The position numbers were made by a program, and so were the translations under genes. Of a DNA stretch of 64,000 nt, positions 53,962 to 64,000 are shown piece after piece (the stretch's first letter is position 1; each line of letters starts with the position of its first letter). The notes below the pieces were generated by a model, which was given only the letters and a program-made list of their open reading frames with translations, had not been told where the DNA came from and searched no databases. Source of the stretch: Melieria omissa (Eukaryota; Arthropoda; Insecta; Diptera; Ulidiidae); assembly GCA_963971225.1 (NCBI GenBank), contig OZ020269.1:76360450-76424449 (forward strand), given 5' to 3'.

Positions 53962-54476
53962 AGCGGCCTTTAGACGGTCGCACATGTCCGCAATCATGTG
54001 CGGCGCGACGAGAAGAATGACCGTGTAAACGCAAGAAATTCGTGTCGTCGGACATGTGCGACGGTTTTCAAAATTTTTTGATTTCTCTGTCGGCGCGACG
54101 CACATGTGCGACAGTGTAAACGGCTGTGTGACACACATAGTGCATTTTTTCATTCGATCGGTGGACAGCGAGCAGTGAGGATGGCGTCGCAAAAAAATGA
54201 AATATTGTGGAAGGAGTTCTTCGAGGTGGATAGACACAATCCCGAACTGTGAGAAGTAAAAGGTGAAGATTATGAAAATAAAAATTAAAAGAAACGCAGC
54301 ATAGAGGTGCTTTTATGCAAATTTAAAGAAATTGATGCGAAAGCGCATACCATGTTGCTTCGTTGGCAGCAGCGAGACAACTGAAGTGTGCGCACATGTG
54401 TGACCGTGTAAACGCTCATCGTACATTTCCTTCATCGCACATGATTGCAAACATGTGCGACCGTCTAAAGGCCGCT
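53962..54476. mobile_element. Harbinger-like MITE carrying a MADF remnant
   Basis: Ends AGCGGCCTTTAGACGGTCGC and its complement, about 26 bp. TAT on both sides (53959-53961, 54477-54479) is a 3-bp duplication. Inside, CACATGTGCGAC and GTGTAAACG recur. It holds the MADF remnant at 54181-54384 and splits the gypsy pol relic. Confidence 0.78.
54181..54384 (+). pseudogene. MADF-domain remnant
   Basis: One frame with two stops: MASQKNEILWKEFFEVDRHN, PEL*EVKGEDYENKN*KKRS, IEVLLCKFKEIDAKAH. The W-x-EFF-x-x-YR-x-x-PELW-x-x-K-x-x-x-Y-x-x-x-x pattern is the MADF (Myb-related) domain typical of the second protein of Harbinger elements. It supports the MITE being a Harbinger deletion product. Confidence 0.65.
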
Positions 54477-55330
54477 TATACCGCGAATTGGAGAGGGAGG
54501 ATGGCCGGACCAGAAACTCCCTAATAGTCCCGAAACGCAAGATCAACGAGTCCTGGTCATCGAGGCATACAATAACGATTCCTGTGAAGAGCACCTAGGT
54601 ATCAAAAAAACTGTCGCCAAAATAAAGAGGCGATTCTATTGGCTAGAATGCCAGAAGTCTGTAGCCGATTGGATTAAGAGCTGTGCCCGGTGTTCGGCCG
54701 ACAAGATCTCGGGGCCGCATGCAACAGTACAACCTGCCATGGACGTCTCTGGTCCATTCCTAATTAGCACTCAAGGCAACTAATATGTGTCGGTGGTAAT
54801 GGACTATTTTAGCAAATGGCCAGAAGTGCATCCTATTGCTAACTAGGCCACTACGGTCGCGGAAATGCTGGTTAACAACTGGGCAGCCAGGTAGTATTCA
54901 AGGAAGTTTGTGAGCTACTAGGAATAAGAAAAACCCACACCACTTCTTTGCATCCACAGTCCGCCGACATGGTGGAACGATTTAATCGGGCACTAAAAGA
55001 GTATCTGCGGAATAGGCAGGAATCAAAAGGATTGAGATACGCATATCCCTTTCTTCCTGATGGCGTATACGTCGACCCCGCACGACACCACTCACTCCGG
55101 TTTAAGCAGTGTTCGGCACAGAGTTGAGATTGTCCGCTGACATGAAATATGGAGTGGCACCGGAGTAGCACCTATAAACTACTCTTTATATTGAGCGACC
55201 TTAAAAGAAGTAGAAACGAGTAGAACGTCTGCACTTCACGGCGACTCGACTCCGTTTTCCTACTTTAGTAAGGAAGGCGTGTGGCACCACCCATAACATC
55301 TTTTAATACATTAAGATATTGGTTTAACTT

Positions 55331-55336
55331 TTTATT
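55331..55336 (-). terminator. Poly(A) signal of Rad50
   Basis: AATAAA on the minus strand about 95 bases after the Rad50 stop codon. Confidence 0.6.
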
Positions 55337-55429
55337 TGAAAATACAATTAAAATTTAGTCGTACTCTCTGTCGTACAGACTGGAACTAAGAATTATGCTT
55401 ATACTGCATTTTCCAAGTTGAAAGCTAGC

Positions 55430-57944
55430 TTAGGCTACTTTAACTTTGCGTATAACAGACTTGCACTCATCGTTGCGAAACACGCGATGATAACTGGTGA
55501 TTTTTCCTAAAGTAGAGATGAATTCCTCGTCGTGAGTAATTATGATAATCATGAAGTTAGATTGCATTCTGCGCTCATCGACAATGCGATTCAATGCCTC
55601 GCACAGTGATAGTATATTCATTCGATCCAAATTCGTGGTGGGTTCATCTAAGGCTAGAACTCCACAGTTGCTACTAAATGTTTCCGCTAGGGCCATGCGA
55701 ATAATCAGGGAAGCTAAAACACGTTGACCTGCACTACAGCGACCACGCATCTCTATTTCTGAATTATTTTTTGACTGTATGACACGGTAGTTATAATTTC
55801 GACGACGTTCTGTTGTTGCCTCTATATTTACTTCGTCAGTTTTGATTTGAATGTAATCAATGTCATTCCCACGATATATCAGGCGCCAATACTCACGAAT
55901 TAAACGATTTATATGCTCCATTTTCTCTGCGTGGAATTGCATTAGAGAACATTCCAAACCAACCCTGTACTCCGCCAGGTCTTTAACTACCTGCCGAGCC
56001 AGATAGACTTCATAATACGCTCGGCGATAATTTTCGAGAGAGTCCTTAAACTTTGGTTCACTGACTTCGGACTTCAGTTTCTTGATTTGATTCTGAATCT
56101 CTCCAACTTGCCCAAGGAGCGCCCCCTTGCGAACAGTGCCTTCATCACGTTGTTTAATAAGCATATTTTTTTCGTCTGACACTTTCCGGAAATCCAATTG
56201 ATTAAGTTGTTTTGACAGCTTCTCGTTTTTTTCATCAATATTGCATTTTTTTTCCTGAAGTATCTTCAACTCTCGATTATCTTTAAGGTCGCGTTCTAAT
56301 GACTCTTGGTTTAAACATTCAATTTTTGTTGCCTCTAAAATCTCGATGGCTGCTGATATGTCACTTGTCTAAAAATTTCAAGGAAAAGTAAAGTTCTTAA
56401 CTTCTGCTTAAGAGCACTTATTACCTACTTTTTTTTCAATATCACTTTTACAGTTGTTTATTGAATCCTTTAAAAGATTTATTTCGTCTTCAAGATTCAA
56501 TTCTTTATACTCAAGAACATCATTGTTTAATCTGGAAAGAGAAAAATTATGTATAAAATAATGCGGACGCAAAATGTAATCCTTAATTCTATTCATTGAA
56601 AAACACCATAAACTAATACCAACAAATTGAGCACTTTTCGAAGAAGATATAAAAATATTAATTAAATATTATAAAATCCAAATAATATGAAAAAAATAAG
56701 CACTAAATGGTTGTGGGAACCAGCGTACCGAATAACCATGGCTGGCTTCGGACAATAAAACTCCGGCGAAAAAGGTGTGACGCGGTAGATGGAGGTCAAC
56801 GGCCCTGGACCGAGTTGAGGATGCCCTATTATCTATTGGTATGACTAACTGGAAAAGGCGCGCGCAAAGCAGAGACGCCTAGAGAGAAATTTTGCGCCCA
56901 GCCGTAACCCGGTAACGGGTTGTTATGGCCAGTTCAGTAAGTAAGGTTGTAAGAAACCCAGCTAAAATCCTTAAATAATCACAGTAACAAAAAATTTTAA
57001 GGATAACCTTAACATATGCTTTACAAATCTAAATATTACCACAGAACAAGCAATATACAGGACGCGCAAAGAAAATGTTCTTTCCTAAAGTATTAATCGT
57101 ATGCGGGCACACGCTTGCCACTCAACTGAAATTTTGTACCAAAATTTTAAAAATTACCCAAAGGCCAAAAATAGGAACGAAAGGACCAAATTCGCTTTTC
57201 GACAAATATGTAGTTTTTTAACACAAACACAAAACATAACTTTTATATCGAAATTTTTACAGGTGACCCTCACAAATTTGGTCTTTACTTACACTTTTGT
57301 ATAAAAAAGGCCTAAATAACACAAAAGTGGCCCAAAGGCCCACTTTTGGTCCAAATAGTCCAAACTTGGCAACCGTGTGCGGGGGTCCGGAACACACCAT
57401 CACCGAAAGTGATTGTGTGTGTGCGAAAAGCGATGTGACGCATGCATGTTTGTGGTGGCTCGTGCTTGCTTTTTTACAAACATAGAAAAATTATTGAGCA
57501 AAAGGCATAGGGCAAACTTGAAATTGCCACAGTGAGACGCTCTCAGTTTTGGTCACACGCATTGAAATCAGTAGCGCACACATGATTTCATTTTGGATCT
57601 TTCACTAAGAATCTTTGCATTTGGGGATTAATGCTCCCGTCCTGTGTCCGTCACTGATCGAAACAATCAACCACCAAAAACACCGACAAAAGCAAAAGCA
57701 CAAATTCAATTATTTGCGCTAATTTTGTGCTCATAAGTTGGTTACTTGTCACAGTTGGTTACTTTTAACCAACTGTGGTTAATTTTTTTGTGTTTGGTTA
57801 CTTTTATTCGTGTGTGAAAATTGTTTTTGTTTGCTCGAATGTAATTAGTCGGGCACCATGATAATTGTATCATGGTCGGGAAGAAAGTGTATGGTAGACC
57901 ACATTTTGAGACGGCTTCATATTTTTCATAAATAGAAAAAAAAA

Positions 57945-57982
<38 letters not shown>

Positions 57983-60900
57983 AAAAAAACATGGAAGGAA
58001 GGGAGCGGACATACAAGGCAAAGTCTCTGATTGCGTTCAACCTGGCGAACGCCAGAACGATCCTTGTCCCTGTCCAATCCAAGCTGATGCACAGCCTCCG
58101 CGCGGCCCTTCTGGATAGCTATTTGGCATCCGCTGAATAGTGAACTAATGTGTGCAGCGAGTCCTATCCCCAGGACTTAAAATTTGGGTTGTGCGCAGGG
58201 TTTGGTGCCCGCCACGGAAAACCAAATACCAATGAAAGCCAAAAAGCAAGCCTCGGAAGGAACCCACAATGTTGACGACCACAGCAAACGATTCAAGGAC
58301 CATGATTTGAGGATATGCACCTGGAATGTCCGGACCCTCTATAGGGAAGGTGCCTCTATCCAACTGGCGGAAGCCCTCACAAAGTGTAAGGCTGACATCA
58401 CCGCCATCCAGGAAATGCGATGGACAGGACAAGGTTGCTCCAAGCGAGCAGACTGCGATATCTACTACAGCTGCCATGCGGAGAAGCGCGAATTTGGCTG
58501 CGGATTTGTGGTCAGCAAGAGACTTCGCCACCACGTCTCTCGGTTCACTCCGGTGAACGAACGGCTGGCTTCGATCCGCATCAAAGCTAAATACTTTAGC
58601 ATCAGCCTAATTTGCGCGCACGCCCCGACGGAAGAGAAGGACGATGCGACCAAGGATGCCTTCTATGCGAAGCTCGAGGACGTCTACGACAGGTGCCCGG
58701 CCCATGACGTCAAAATTGTCCTCGGGGACTTCAACGCAAAAGTCGGGCGAGAAGGCATCTTTGGCCCCACAGTCGGGCAGTTCAGCCTCCATGGGACCAC
58801 TTCGAACAACGGTCTGAGGCTGATCGATTTCGCCGCGGCACGAAACATGGTAGTTAGTAGCACCAGATTCCAGCACCTCGATATCCACAAGGCCACCTGG
58901 TTATCCCCCGATCAATCCACCCGCAACCAGATTGATCACATTGTGATTGATGGAAGGCATGCTTCTAGCATTCTAGATGTGCGCACGTTCCGAGGACCCA
59001 ACATCGACTCGGACCACTACCTTGTTGCAGCCAAGGTACGCATGCGTCTTTGCGCAGCGAAGACCGCACAACCTAGTTTGCGAAGAAAGCTGGACATCAG
59101 TAAGCTGCGATCACAAGGGGTAGCCGAAGTCTACTCCGCTCAACTCTCCAACCAGCTCGGTCGCTCCCCCTCTCCACCTGATGACATCGGCGGATTATGG
59201 GCTCACTTATCCCACTCTATGCGCGCCGCCGCAGAAAACGTCCTTGGTTTTCGACGCCCACCACCAAAAAACCAATGGTACGATGAAGAGTGTCGCGCAG
59301 CCACTGCAGTGAAGAATGCTGCATACAAGAAGACCCTGCAGTCGGCCGCCACGCGAGCCATGACAGAAAAATACCGTGAGGAGAGGAAGAAAGAGAGGTG
59401 CCTTTTTAGACGCAAGAAACGGGAGCAAGAAAGGCGCGAGCGTGAGGAAATCGAGAAGTGCAGGAGCAGGAATGACGCCCGAAAATTCTTCCAAAAAGTT
59501 AAGCGTCTTACGGAAGGATTTAAGCCTGGGGCATCTTCTTGCAGAGACGAAAACGGGGATCTGGTAACGGATGCGCAGGGTGTGCTGAGGTTGTGGAAGG
59601 AGCACTTCACCAAGCTGCTCGCAGGCGACGAAAGGAACAATACCGCCAGTGGTGAAGATGTCCAGATGGCACCAATCGACGACGATGGTGTGGATGTGCC
59701 ACCGCCCAGCCATGACGAGGTCCGGGTCGCTATCCAGCGACTCAAGAACAACAAAGCTGCAGGGCCGGATGGGCTACCAGCTGAATTGTTCAAGGCCGGC
59801 GGCGGTGAGCTGATTGGGTGCATGCATCAGCTCATTTGCAAAATATGGCTGGAGGAACGAATGCCCAACGATTGGAACCTCAGTGCCCTTTGTCCTGTGC
59901 TGAAGAAAGGCGACCCAACAATATGCGCCAACTACAGGGGTATCAGCCTACTTCCCATTGCATACAAGGTCCTGACGAGCGTATTATGTGAAAGACTAAA
60001 GCCACTCGCCAAGGCGCTGATTGGACCTTATCAGTGCGGCTTTAGACCTGGTAAGTCCACCATCGACCAGATATTCACTCTACGCCAAATCCTGGAGAAG
60101 ACCCATGAGAACCAAATCGATACACACCATCTCTTCATCGATTACAAGGCAGCATTCGATAGCCCGATAAGGGATCGCCTATATGCCGCATTGTCTGAAC
60201 TTGGTATCCCTGCAAAGCTCGTTAGACTTTGCAGAGCGACGTTGAGCAATACGCGCAGCTCCGTCAAGGTTGGAAATGACCTCTCCGACCCCTTTGATAC
60301 CGTTCGAGGTTTCAGACAGGGCGATCCTTTGTCCTGCGACCTCTTCAACTTCACCATGGAGAGTGTTCTGCGCAAGGCCGGTGTACATCGTAATGGCACA
60401 ATTTTCAACAAAAGTGTCCAGCTCCTTGCTTACGCTGATGATATTGATATCATCGGACGTAACAAGCGAGATGTCACCGCTGCCTTTGCGGCTATCGAAA
60501 GAGAATCTGCCAAAATGGGTCTGGTGGTAAATGAGGGCAAGACGAAGTATATGCTGTCTACACGCAGGGACTCGCAGCGGCTAGGGTCTCACGTCGAGGC
60601 CGACAGGTATGCTTTTGAAGTTGTCAAGGAATTCGTCTACCTTGGCACCGCCATCAACAGCAGCAATGATGTCAGTCTGGAGATAAAGCGAAGGATAACT
60701 CTTGCCAACAGGTGCTACTACGGTCTCGGTAGGCAATTGAGAAGTAGAGACCTCTCTCGACCGACAAAACTTTCACTCTATAGGACGCTTATCTTGCCCG
60801 TGCTCCTCTATGGCGCTGAAGCATGGACAATGACACGAAACGACATAGCGGCCCTTGGAGTGTTCGAGAGGAAGGTGCTTCGCAAAATCTTCGGCCCTGT

Positions 60901-63900
60901 TCGGGTTGGTGACGACTATCGCATACGAACCAATAACGAGCTGTATGAGCTGTATAAGGACATGGACGTAGCGCAGCGAATTAACATCCAGCGGCTACGC
61001 TGGCTCGGTCATGTCTGCCGCATGGACGACGAAGCTCCGGCGAAAAAGGTATTCGATGCGATGGTTGGAGGTCGACGGCGAAGAGGGAGGCCGTGTCTCC
61101 GGTGGAAGGACCAAGTGGAAGAGGCCCTGGTATCTCTTGGTGTGACCAACTGGAGAAGGCGCGCGCGAAGCAGAGGCGCCTGGAGAGAAGTTCTGCGGCA
61201 GGCCGTAACCCGATAACGGGTTGTTATGGCCAGTTAAGTAAGTAAGTAAGAAAAAAAAACATGACACATATTTTGTCAAAAAGTTTCTCTATTGCAGTAA
61301 TCCGACACCCAAATCGCTCTTTCATTCATTGAAGTACGGACTACACACGATTAGATACTACGTTGGACACTACAAAAATTATCTTGTTAGATGTGCTGCT
61401 GCCAAAACAGCAACGATTTCCTAGAATTTTTCTGGAATTTTAAATTTTCTATTCAGAACCTTGCCAAGTTTGAAACAATTGTCTATTACTCAGGGTTTAC
61501 TTGGTCGAGCATAGTTTTTTTTTTTTTGGCTTGGACGTTTTCGATCGGCTACAGGAAAGAACGACCGATAACAAAATTTTGGTCGAGTGGCAACCGTGTG
61601 TATGCGTGCCTCAATTTGAGAATGCAAGAGAGGATCGCCATTTGATTCTCCACCTCTGGGTTCCGTTTACATTCTCCTCAGCTTTGCTGCTTTGCGCTAG
61701 TAAAGGGACACAATGGCTTCAGATGGGTCTTTTGTATATTGTTTGTTCTGTGCTATTATTCTTAAAATTTACCGCTGTATGTCGTGATAAACGTTTTTAT
61801 ATGAATCCAATTTGGCCTGCATTTGACTCAATTTATTCCGAACAACTTCTTTCTGACGACTTTTTTCCGAAACGATTACACTTAGTTGTTGCTTCAAAGT
61901 TGGTATTTTCATGTGAAGTTCTTGAATAACACTCGTTGCAGTTTCAACAGATTTTTTTAAATCCGCTTGACGCCCCTTTAACTGAGACATGGACTGCACA
62001 CCTTCTTGGAGTCTGATTCGTTCTGCTTGACAGCTGAAAAACAAAATTCTAGTCATTAATACACAATAAAATCAAATTGAACTTACACATTTTTCTGTTC
62101 CTGCAATTTATTAAGCGCATTAATATATTTCTCCAAAACATGCTGCTTTTCTTCCACACTTTTTCGCTCAGCGTCCAGCTCTTCGGCAACTGCACTTTTT
62201 GTTGTTTGCAGGTCGTCGACTGATACATCTGTTTCGTAGTCTTCTGGTAATTTACACTGAAAGACACTCCCAAAGTAATAGGAAAGAACTATCAACAGCT
62301 GCGAAAGTTTCTTAGGCTTACTTTCAGAATGGCAATATCACTCTTCAGCCTCTGCACGTCTTTCACCGCTTCATCCAAAAGTGACACATCACCCATCATG
62401 GAATTTGCTATGTCCAGATCGAAAGTCGGTTCAGTAAGCAATATTTGCAACGCTTCCCTTTCTGAAATACACTGCGCTAATTCCTGCTCAATGAATTTTA
62501 GTTCCTCCTTTTTTTGAGGTATTTCAGTTTTTAAACGAGATACTGCCTCAATCACTTGCTTAATTTCCAATAGGCCTTCGTATTTCTTTTGCTCAAGCAA
62601 CACCAATTTTTCGGCGGTTTTTATGTTTTCAGGCAAACGATGAATTTCATCCGTAAGTTCCGTTGTGATATCCGCAGCCTTAAAAAGAGCAAATAACTCT
62701 TAATAACCATATTCATATAAAAAATATACACAAACATGGCACACCTCATTGGAGGACATCCCTTTGTGGCATAAGGGACAACAAGGGTCATCGTTTATTT
62801 TCTCAATGTACCTATAAAAAAGAGAAGATTTGTTTTTAGTGCCTTCTAAATTGAATGCCAGTCCACCCTTGCTAAAACTGATTTTACGAGTCCAACAGAT
62901 AATTTTAGTTTCATATTAAAACCAAGACAACGAATAAAAAAAATTATTCTGCAGCAAAAAACTTCAATCTGTACCTTTTAAACATGGAATCGGCCGAAAG
63001 CAATGAACTGTGATCCAGTTGATATTTGGCCACCTGCGCTTTGCATTTGATGAGTGCATCTTCAAAAGGCGTGGAATGGCATTTCTCATAAATTTTATCC
63101 TCAGATATCACCAATTCATTTTCTAACTGCACCAGGCTAGCTTTAAGTGTTTTGCGCTTAATTTCGCAAGATTGCTCCATTAATTGCAATTCGTTGGCTT
63201 TCGCGTTAAGTTCTTGAATTTGCTTTCGCAATTTGTCACAATGTCCCTGTATTGCCCGACGATAATTCGATTCCAGCGAGCTTGATAGGAGCCTTTTCAA
63301 ATTATCGCAGTGTTTATTCTTCACTCGTCGCACATCTTTTTCCTTTTTTTCCAATTCTTGTGACTTTAACGAAATTTCTGCTAAAAGCTTTGAAATCGAG
63401 TTCAATTTAACTAAGCGATCATCCAACTCGCGGAACTGATCTTGGAGTTCCCCAACTCTAGCTTTACTATTGGTTATATCTTTTCTGATGCTATCTTGAT
63501 TGAAATTTGCTTTTGTTTCTTCTATCCTTTTAATCATCAGTGATATACTTTCTGTCAAAACATTAATGCGCTGAGCTGATTTTTCAATATCACAAATTTC
63601 TTTCGTTGTCGCCTGATGCTCCTTCTCACTTTGACTTTTTTGCCTCTGAAGTGCCGTTATTCGCTCTTCGACCTTAGTCAGGTCTGTGCGCAACACATCG
63701 ATTTCTGATTGACGTTTTTGATCTTCATTATCGAACTGCAAGCTCGTCTCGGCAATTTCCGATTGTTTAATAATGAGAGTATTATCGATTTGCTTGAGAG
63801 TAGAAGCGACGATACCCCCTGCATACTCAGGATCTTCAGCGATATCGATGTCCAATTGAGAACAAAGTGACTTAAGCATTTCTGCGCGCTTTGAAATACA

Positions 63901-64000
63901 TTCTTGCTCTTTTTGTCGACTTTGAATAAGCACGATTCGCTTCTTGTCCAGATTCAATAAGTTTTTTTGTAATTCTTTTTCTCCCGCCTTCAAAACGCTC
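55430..64000 (-). CDS. rad50: Rad50 DNA double-strand break repair ATPase, 3' seven exons
   Basis: SMC-like ATPase of the Mre11-Rad50-Nbs complex, which tethers and processes broken DNA in the nucleus. Exons (minus strand): beyond 64000-62975, 62811-62745, 62678-62322, 62256-62087, 62033-61773, 56531-56429, 56368-55430; all GT-AG with matching phases. The first and later exons encode long coiled coil. The 62811-62745 exon holds the zinc hook (YIEKINDDPCCPLCHKGMSS; CPLC). The last exon has the ABC signature (MRGRCSAGQRVLASLIIRMA), Walker B/D-loop (VLALDEPTTNLDRMN) and the His switch (IIITHDEEF). The frame is intact. The N-terminal Walker A half lies outside the window. The 5.2-kb intron 56532-61772 carries two RTE elements. 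Confidence 0.95.
56738..56949 (+). mobile_element. Old RTE-type 3' fragment in the Rad50 intron
   Basis: Resembles the last 200 bases of the element at 57994-61250: ACTCCGGCGAAAAAGGTG, CTAACTGGAAAAGGCGCGCG, CGGGTTGTTATGGCCAGTTC, AGTAAGTAAG. With gaps and many changes it is older than the other fragments. Confidence 0.8.
57945..57978. repeat. Poly-T run at the RTE insertion site
   Basis: 34 T residues just before TTTAG and the target duplication AAAAAAAAACATG. The intron 56950-57944 shows no other feature I can name. Confidence 0.8.
57994..61250 (+). mobile_element. Full-length RTE-type LINE in a Rad50 intron
   Basis: Perfect 13-bp target duplication AAAAAAAAACATG (57981-57993, 61251-61263). 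A leader of about 240 bases, one ORF, a very short 3' UTR and a (TAAG)n tail. It lies antisense to Rad50. Fragments of the same family lie at 13459-14091, 24993-25607 and 56738-56949. Confidence 0.93.
58232..61216 (+). CDS. RTE-type LINE polyprotein: endonuclease and reverse transcriptase
   Basis: Single ORF of 994 codons from ATG 58232 (MKAKKQASEGTHNVDDHSKR); the frame is open from 58181 but has no earlier ATG. The AP endonuclease domain spans roughly residues 25-275: LRICTWNVRTLYREGASIQL, ITAIQEMRWTGQG, VLGDFNAKVGREGIFG, NQIDHIVIDGRH and DSDHYLVAAKV carry the Asn, Glu, Asp and His active-site residues. A basic linker follows (KYREERKKERCLFRRKKREQ). RT at about 510-790: LKNNKAAGPDGLPAELF, YRGISLLPIAYKVLTSVLCE, LFIDYKAAFDSP (catalytic Asp), RGFRQGDPLSCDLFNF, LLAYADDIDIIGRN (catalytic DD). 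The C-terminus (QRINIQRLRWLGHVCRMDDE) is typical of RTE-like elements. No stop or frameshift; it could be functional. Confidence 0.92.
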   Translation: MKAKKQASEGTHNVDDHSKRFKDHDLRICTWNVRTLYREGASIQLAEALTKCKADITAIQEMRWTGQGCSKRADCDIYYSCHAEKREFGCGFVVSKRLRHHVSRFTPVNERLASIRIKAKYFSISLICAHAPTEEKDDATKDAFYAKLEDVYDRCPAHDVKIVLGDFNAKVGREGIFGPTVGQFSLHGTTSNNGLRLIDFAAARNMVVSSTRFQHLDIHKATWLSPDQSTRNQIDHIVIDGRHASSILDVRTFRGPNIDSDHYLVAAKVRMRLCAAKTAQPSLRRKLDISKLRSQGVAEVYSAQLSNQLGRSPSPPDDIGGLWAHLSHSMRAAAENVLGFRRPPPKNQWYDEECRAATAVKNAAYKKTLQSAATRAMTEKYREERKKERCLFRRKKREQERREREEIEKCRSRNDARKFFQKVKRLTEGFKPGASSCRDENGDLVTDAQGVLRLWKEHFTKLLAGDERNNTASGEDVQMAPIDDDGVDVPPPSHDEVRVAIQRLKNNKAAGPDGLPAELFKAGGGELIGCMHQLICKIWLEERMPNDWNLSALCPVLKKGDPTICANYRGISLLPIAYKVLTSVLCERLKPLAKALIGPYQCGFRPGKSTIDQIFTLRQILEKTHENQIDTHHLFIDYKAAFDSPIRDRLYAALSELGIPAKLVRLCRATLSNTRSSVKVGNDLSDPFDTVRGFRQGDPLSCDLFNFTMESVLRKAGVHRNGTIFNKSVQLLAYADDIDIIGRNKRDVTAAFAAIERESAKMGLVVNEGKTKYMLSTRRDSQRLGSHVEADRYAFEVVKEFVYLGTAINSSNDVSLEIKRRITLANRCYYGLGRQLRSRDLSRPTKLSLYRTLILPVLLYGAEAWTMTRNDIAALGVFERKVLRKIFGPVRVGDDYRIRTNNELYELYKDMDVAQRINIQRLRWLGHVCRMDDEAPAKKVFDAMVGGRRRRGRPCLRWKDQVEEALVSLGVTNWRRRARSRGAWREVLRQAVTR
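61264..61772. other. Rad50 intron remainder; nothing else recognised
   Basis: Host intron between the RTE tail and the donor site at 61767-61772 (GTAAAT on the minus strand). An open plus-strand frame here (to 61929) runs into the antisense of a Rad50 exon and is not taken as a gene. Confidence 0.5.

Larger units (their letters stand above)
53617..55170 (+). pseudogene. Decayed gypsy pol: RNase H tail and integrase
   Basis: RNase H end: LRTDTAALKWLLNFKDPEGQ then LVRLIERLQSY (53617-53710). After the Harbinger-like MITE the integrase continues: KKTVAKIKRRFYWLECQKSV, SCARCSADK, MDVSGPFLISTQGN, stop, YVSVVMDYFSKWPEVHPI. There is a deletion at about 54890, then FKEVCELLGIRKTHTTSLHP, QSADMVERFNRALKEYL. 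It has the same family motifs as the integrase at 42100-43150 but many stops and indels, so it is much older. Confidence 0.85.

Noticed and set aside
58184..58231. Earlier start of the RTE polyprotein
   Set aside because: The frame is open from 58181 but has no ATG before 58232.
59203..59823. Minus-strand ORF of 206 codons
   Set aside because: Antisense of the RTE polyprotein; no family motifs.

Overview
The window is insect nuclear DNA, very probably from a cyclorrhaphan fly. A tephritid-like fly fits best, but that is inference. Genes have short introns with GT-AG borders. The two recognisable host genes are fly-type: a pickpocket DEG/ENaC channel at 14986-16063 (+), and Rad50 at 55430 to the right edge (-). 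A third, very short gene at 18191-18355 (-) encodes a 54-aa secreted Thr-rich peptide with its own TATA box and poly(A) signals. Nearly everything else is mobile DNA, mostly dead and deeply nested.

Left part (1-14.2 kb): a 1.7-kb TTAA element, a block of E-box-bearing degenerate repeats, a MITE, a P/THAP9-like remnant, then a nest. A piggyBac-type element (about 4491-14155, coding region 8741-13265) has been interrupted by a Tc1-like element, a 1.76-kb unknown inverted-repeat element, a hAT derivative and an RTE fragment. The Tc1-like element itself holds two MITEs and a 5'-truncated LINE. Most joints are confirmed by target duplications and by protein reading that resumes across the insert.

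Middle part (14.2-31.5 kb): ppk exons, a 1.4-kb MITE, the tiny secreted gene, a two-ORF LINE with RNase H (19.48-24.25 kb), an RTE fragment, a Tc1-like DD34E element inside a diverged repeat called R here, and a smaller fold-back (27.4-31.5 kb) with tandem repeats and a deleted mariner.

31,552-52,932 is a giant inverted repeat. Two arms of about 9.1 and 9.8 kb, nearly identical, flank a 2.5-kb asymmetric spacer. The spacer holds an (AATTT)n array and the 3' end of a gypsy element. Each arm carries, in mirror order, a DD37E mariner-type element at the outer edge (broken by other elements, a tRNA-derived SINE and two TTAA elements), then further MITEs. Both outer limits coincide with the outer terminal repeat of the mariner-type element next to TA. 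One flank of the left mariner copy and its inner flank are contiguous in repeat R at 27.4 kb, whereas the right copy abuts unrelated Myb/SANT-like sequence. The arms differ by a solo LTR with 4-bp duplication (right only), a 215-bp difference and point changes, which argues against a simple assembly artefact.

Right part (52.9-64 kb): Myb/SANT-like fragment, a decayed gypsy element split by a Harbinger-like MITE carrying a MADF remnant, then seven exons of Rad50 including the zinc hook, Walker B and signature motif. A Rad50 intron contains a full-length RTE-type LINE with one uninterrupted ORF and a perfect 13-bp target duplication, the youngest-looking element in the window.

In this answer F1-F5, E, H, J, K and R are local labels for repeat families, not published names. 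No database search was possible; family names rest on motifs.
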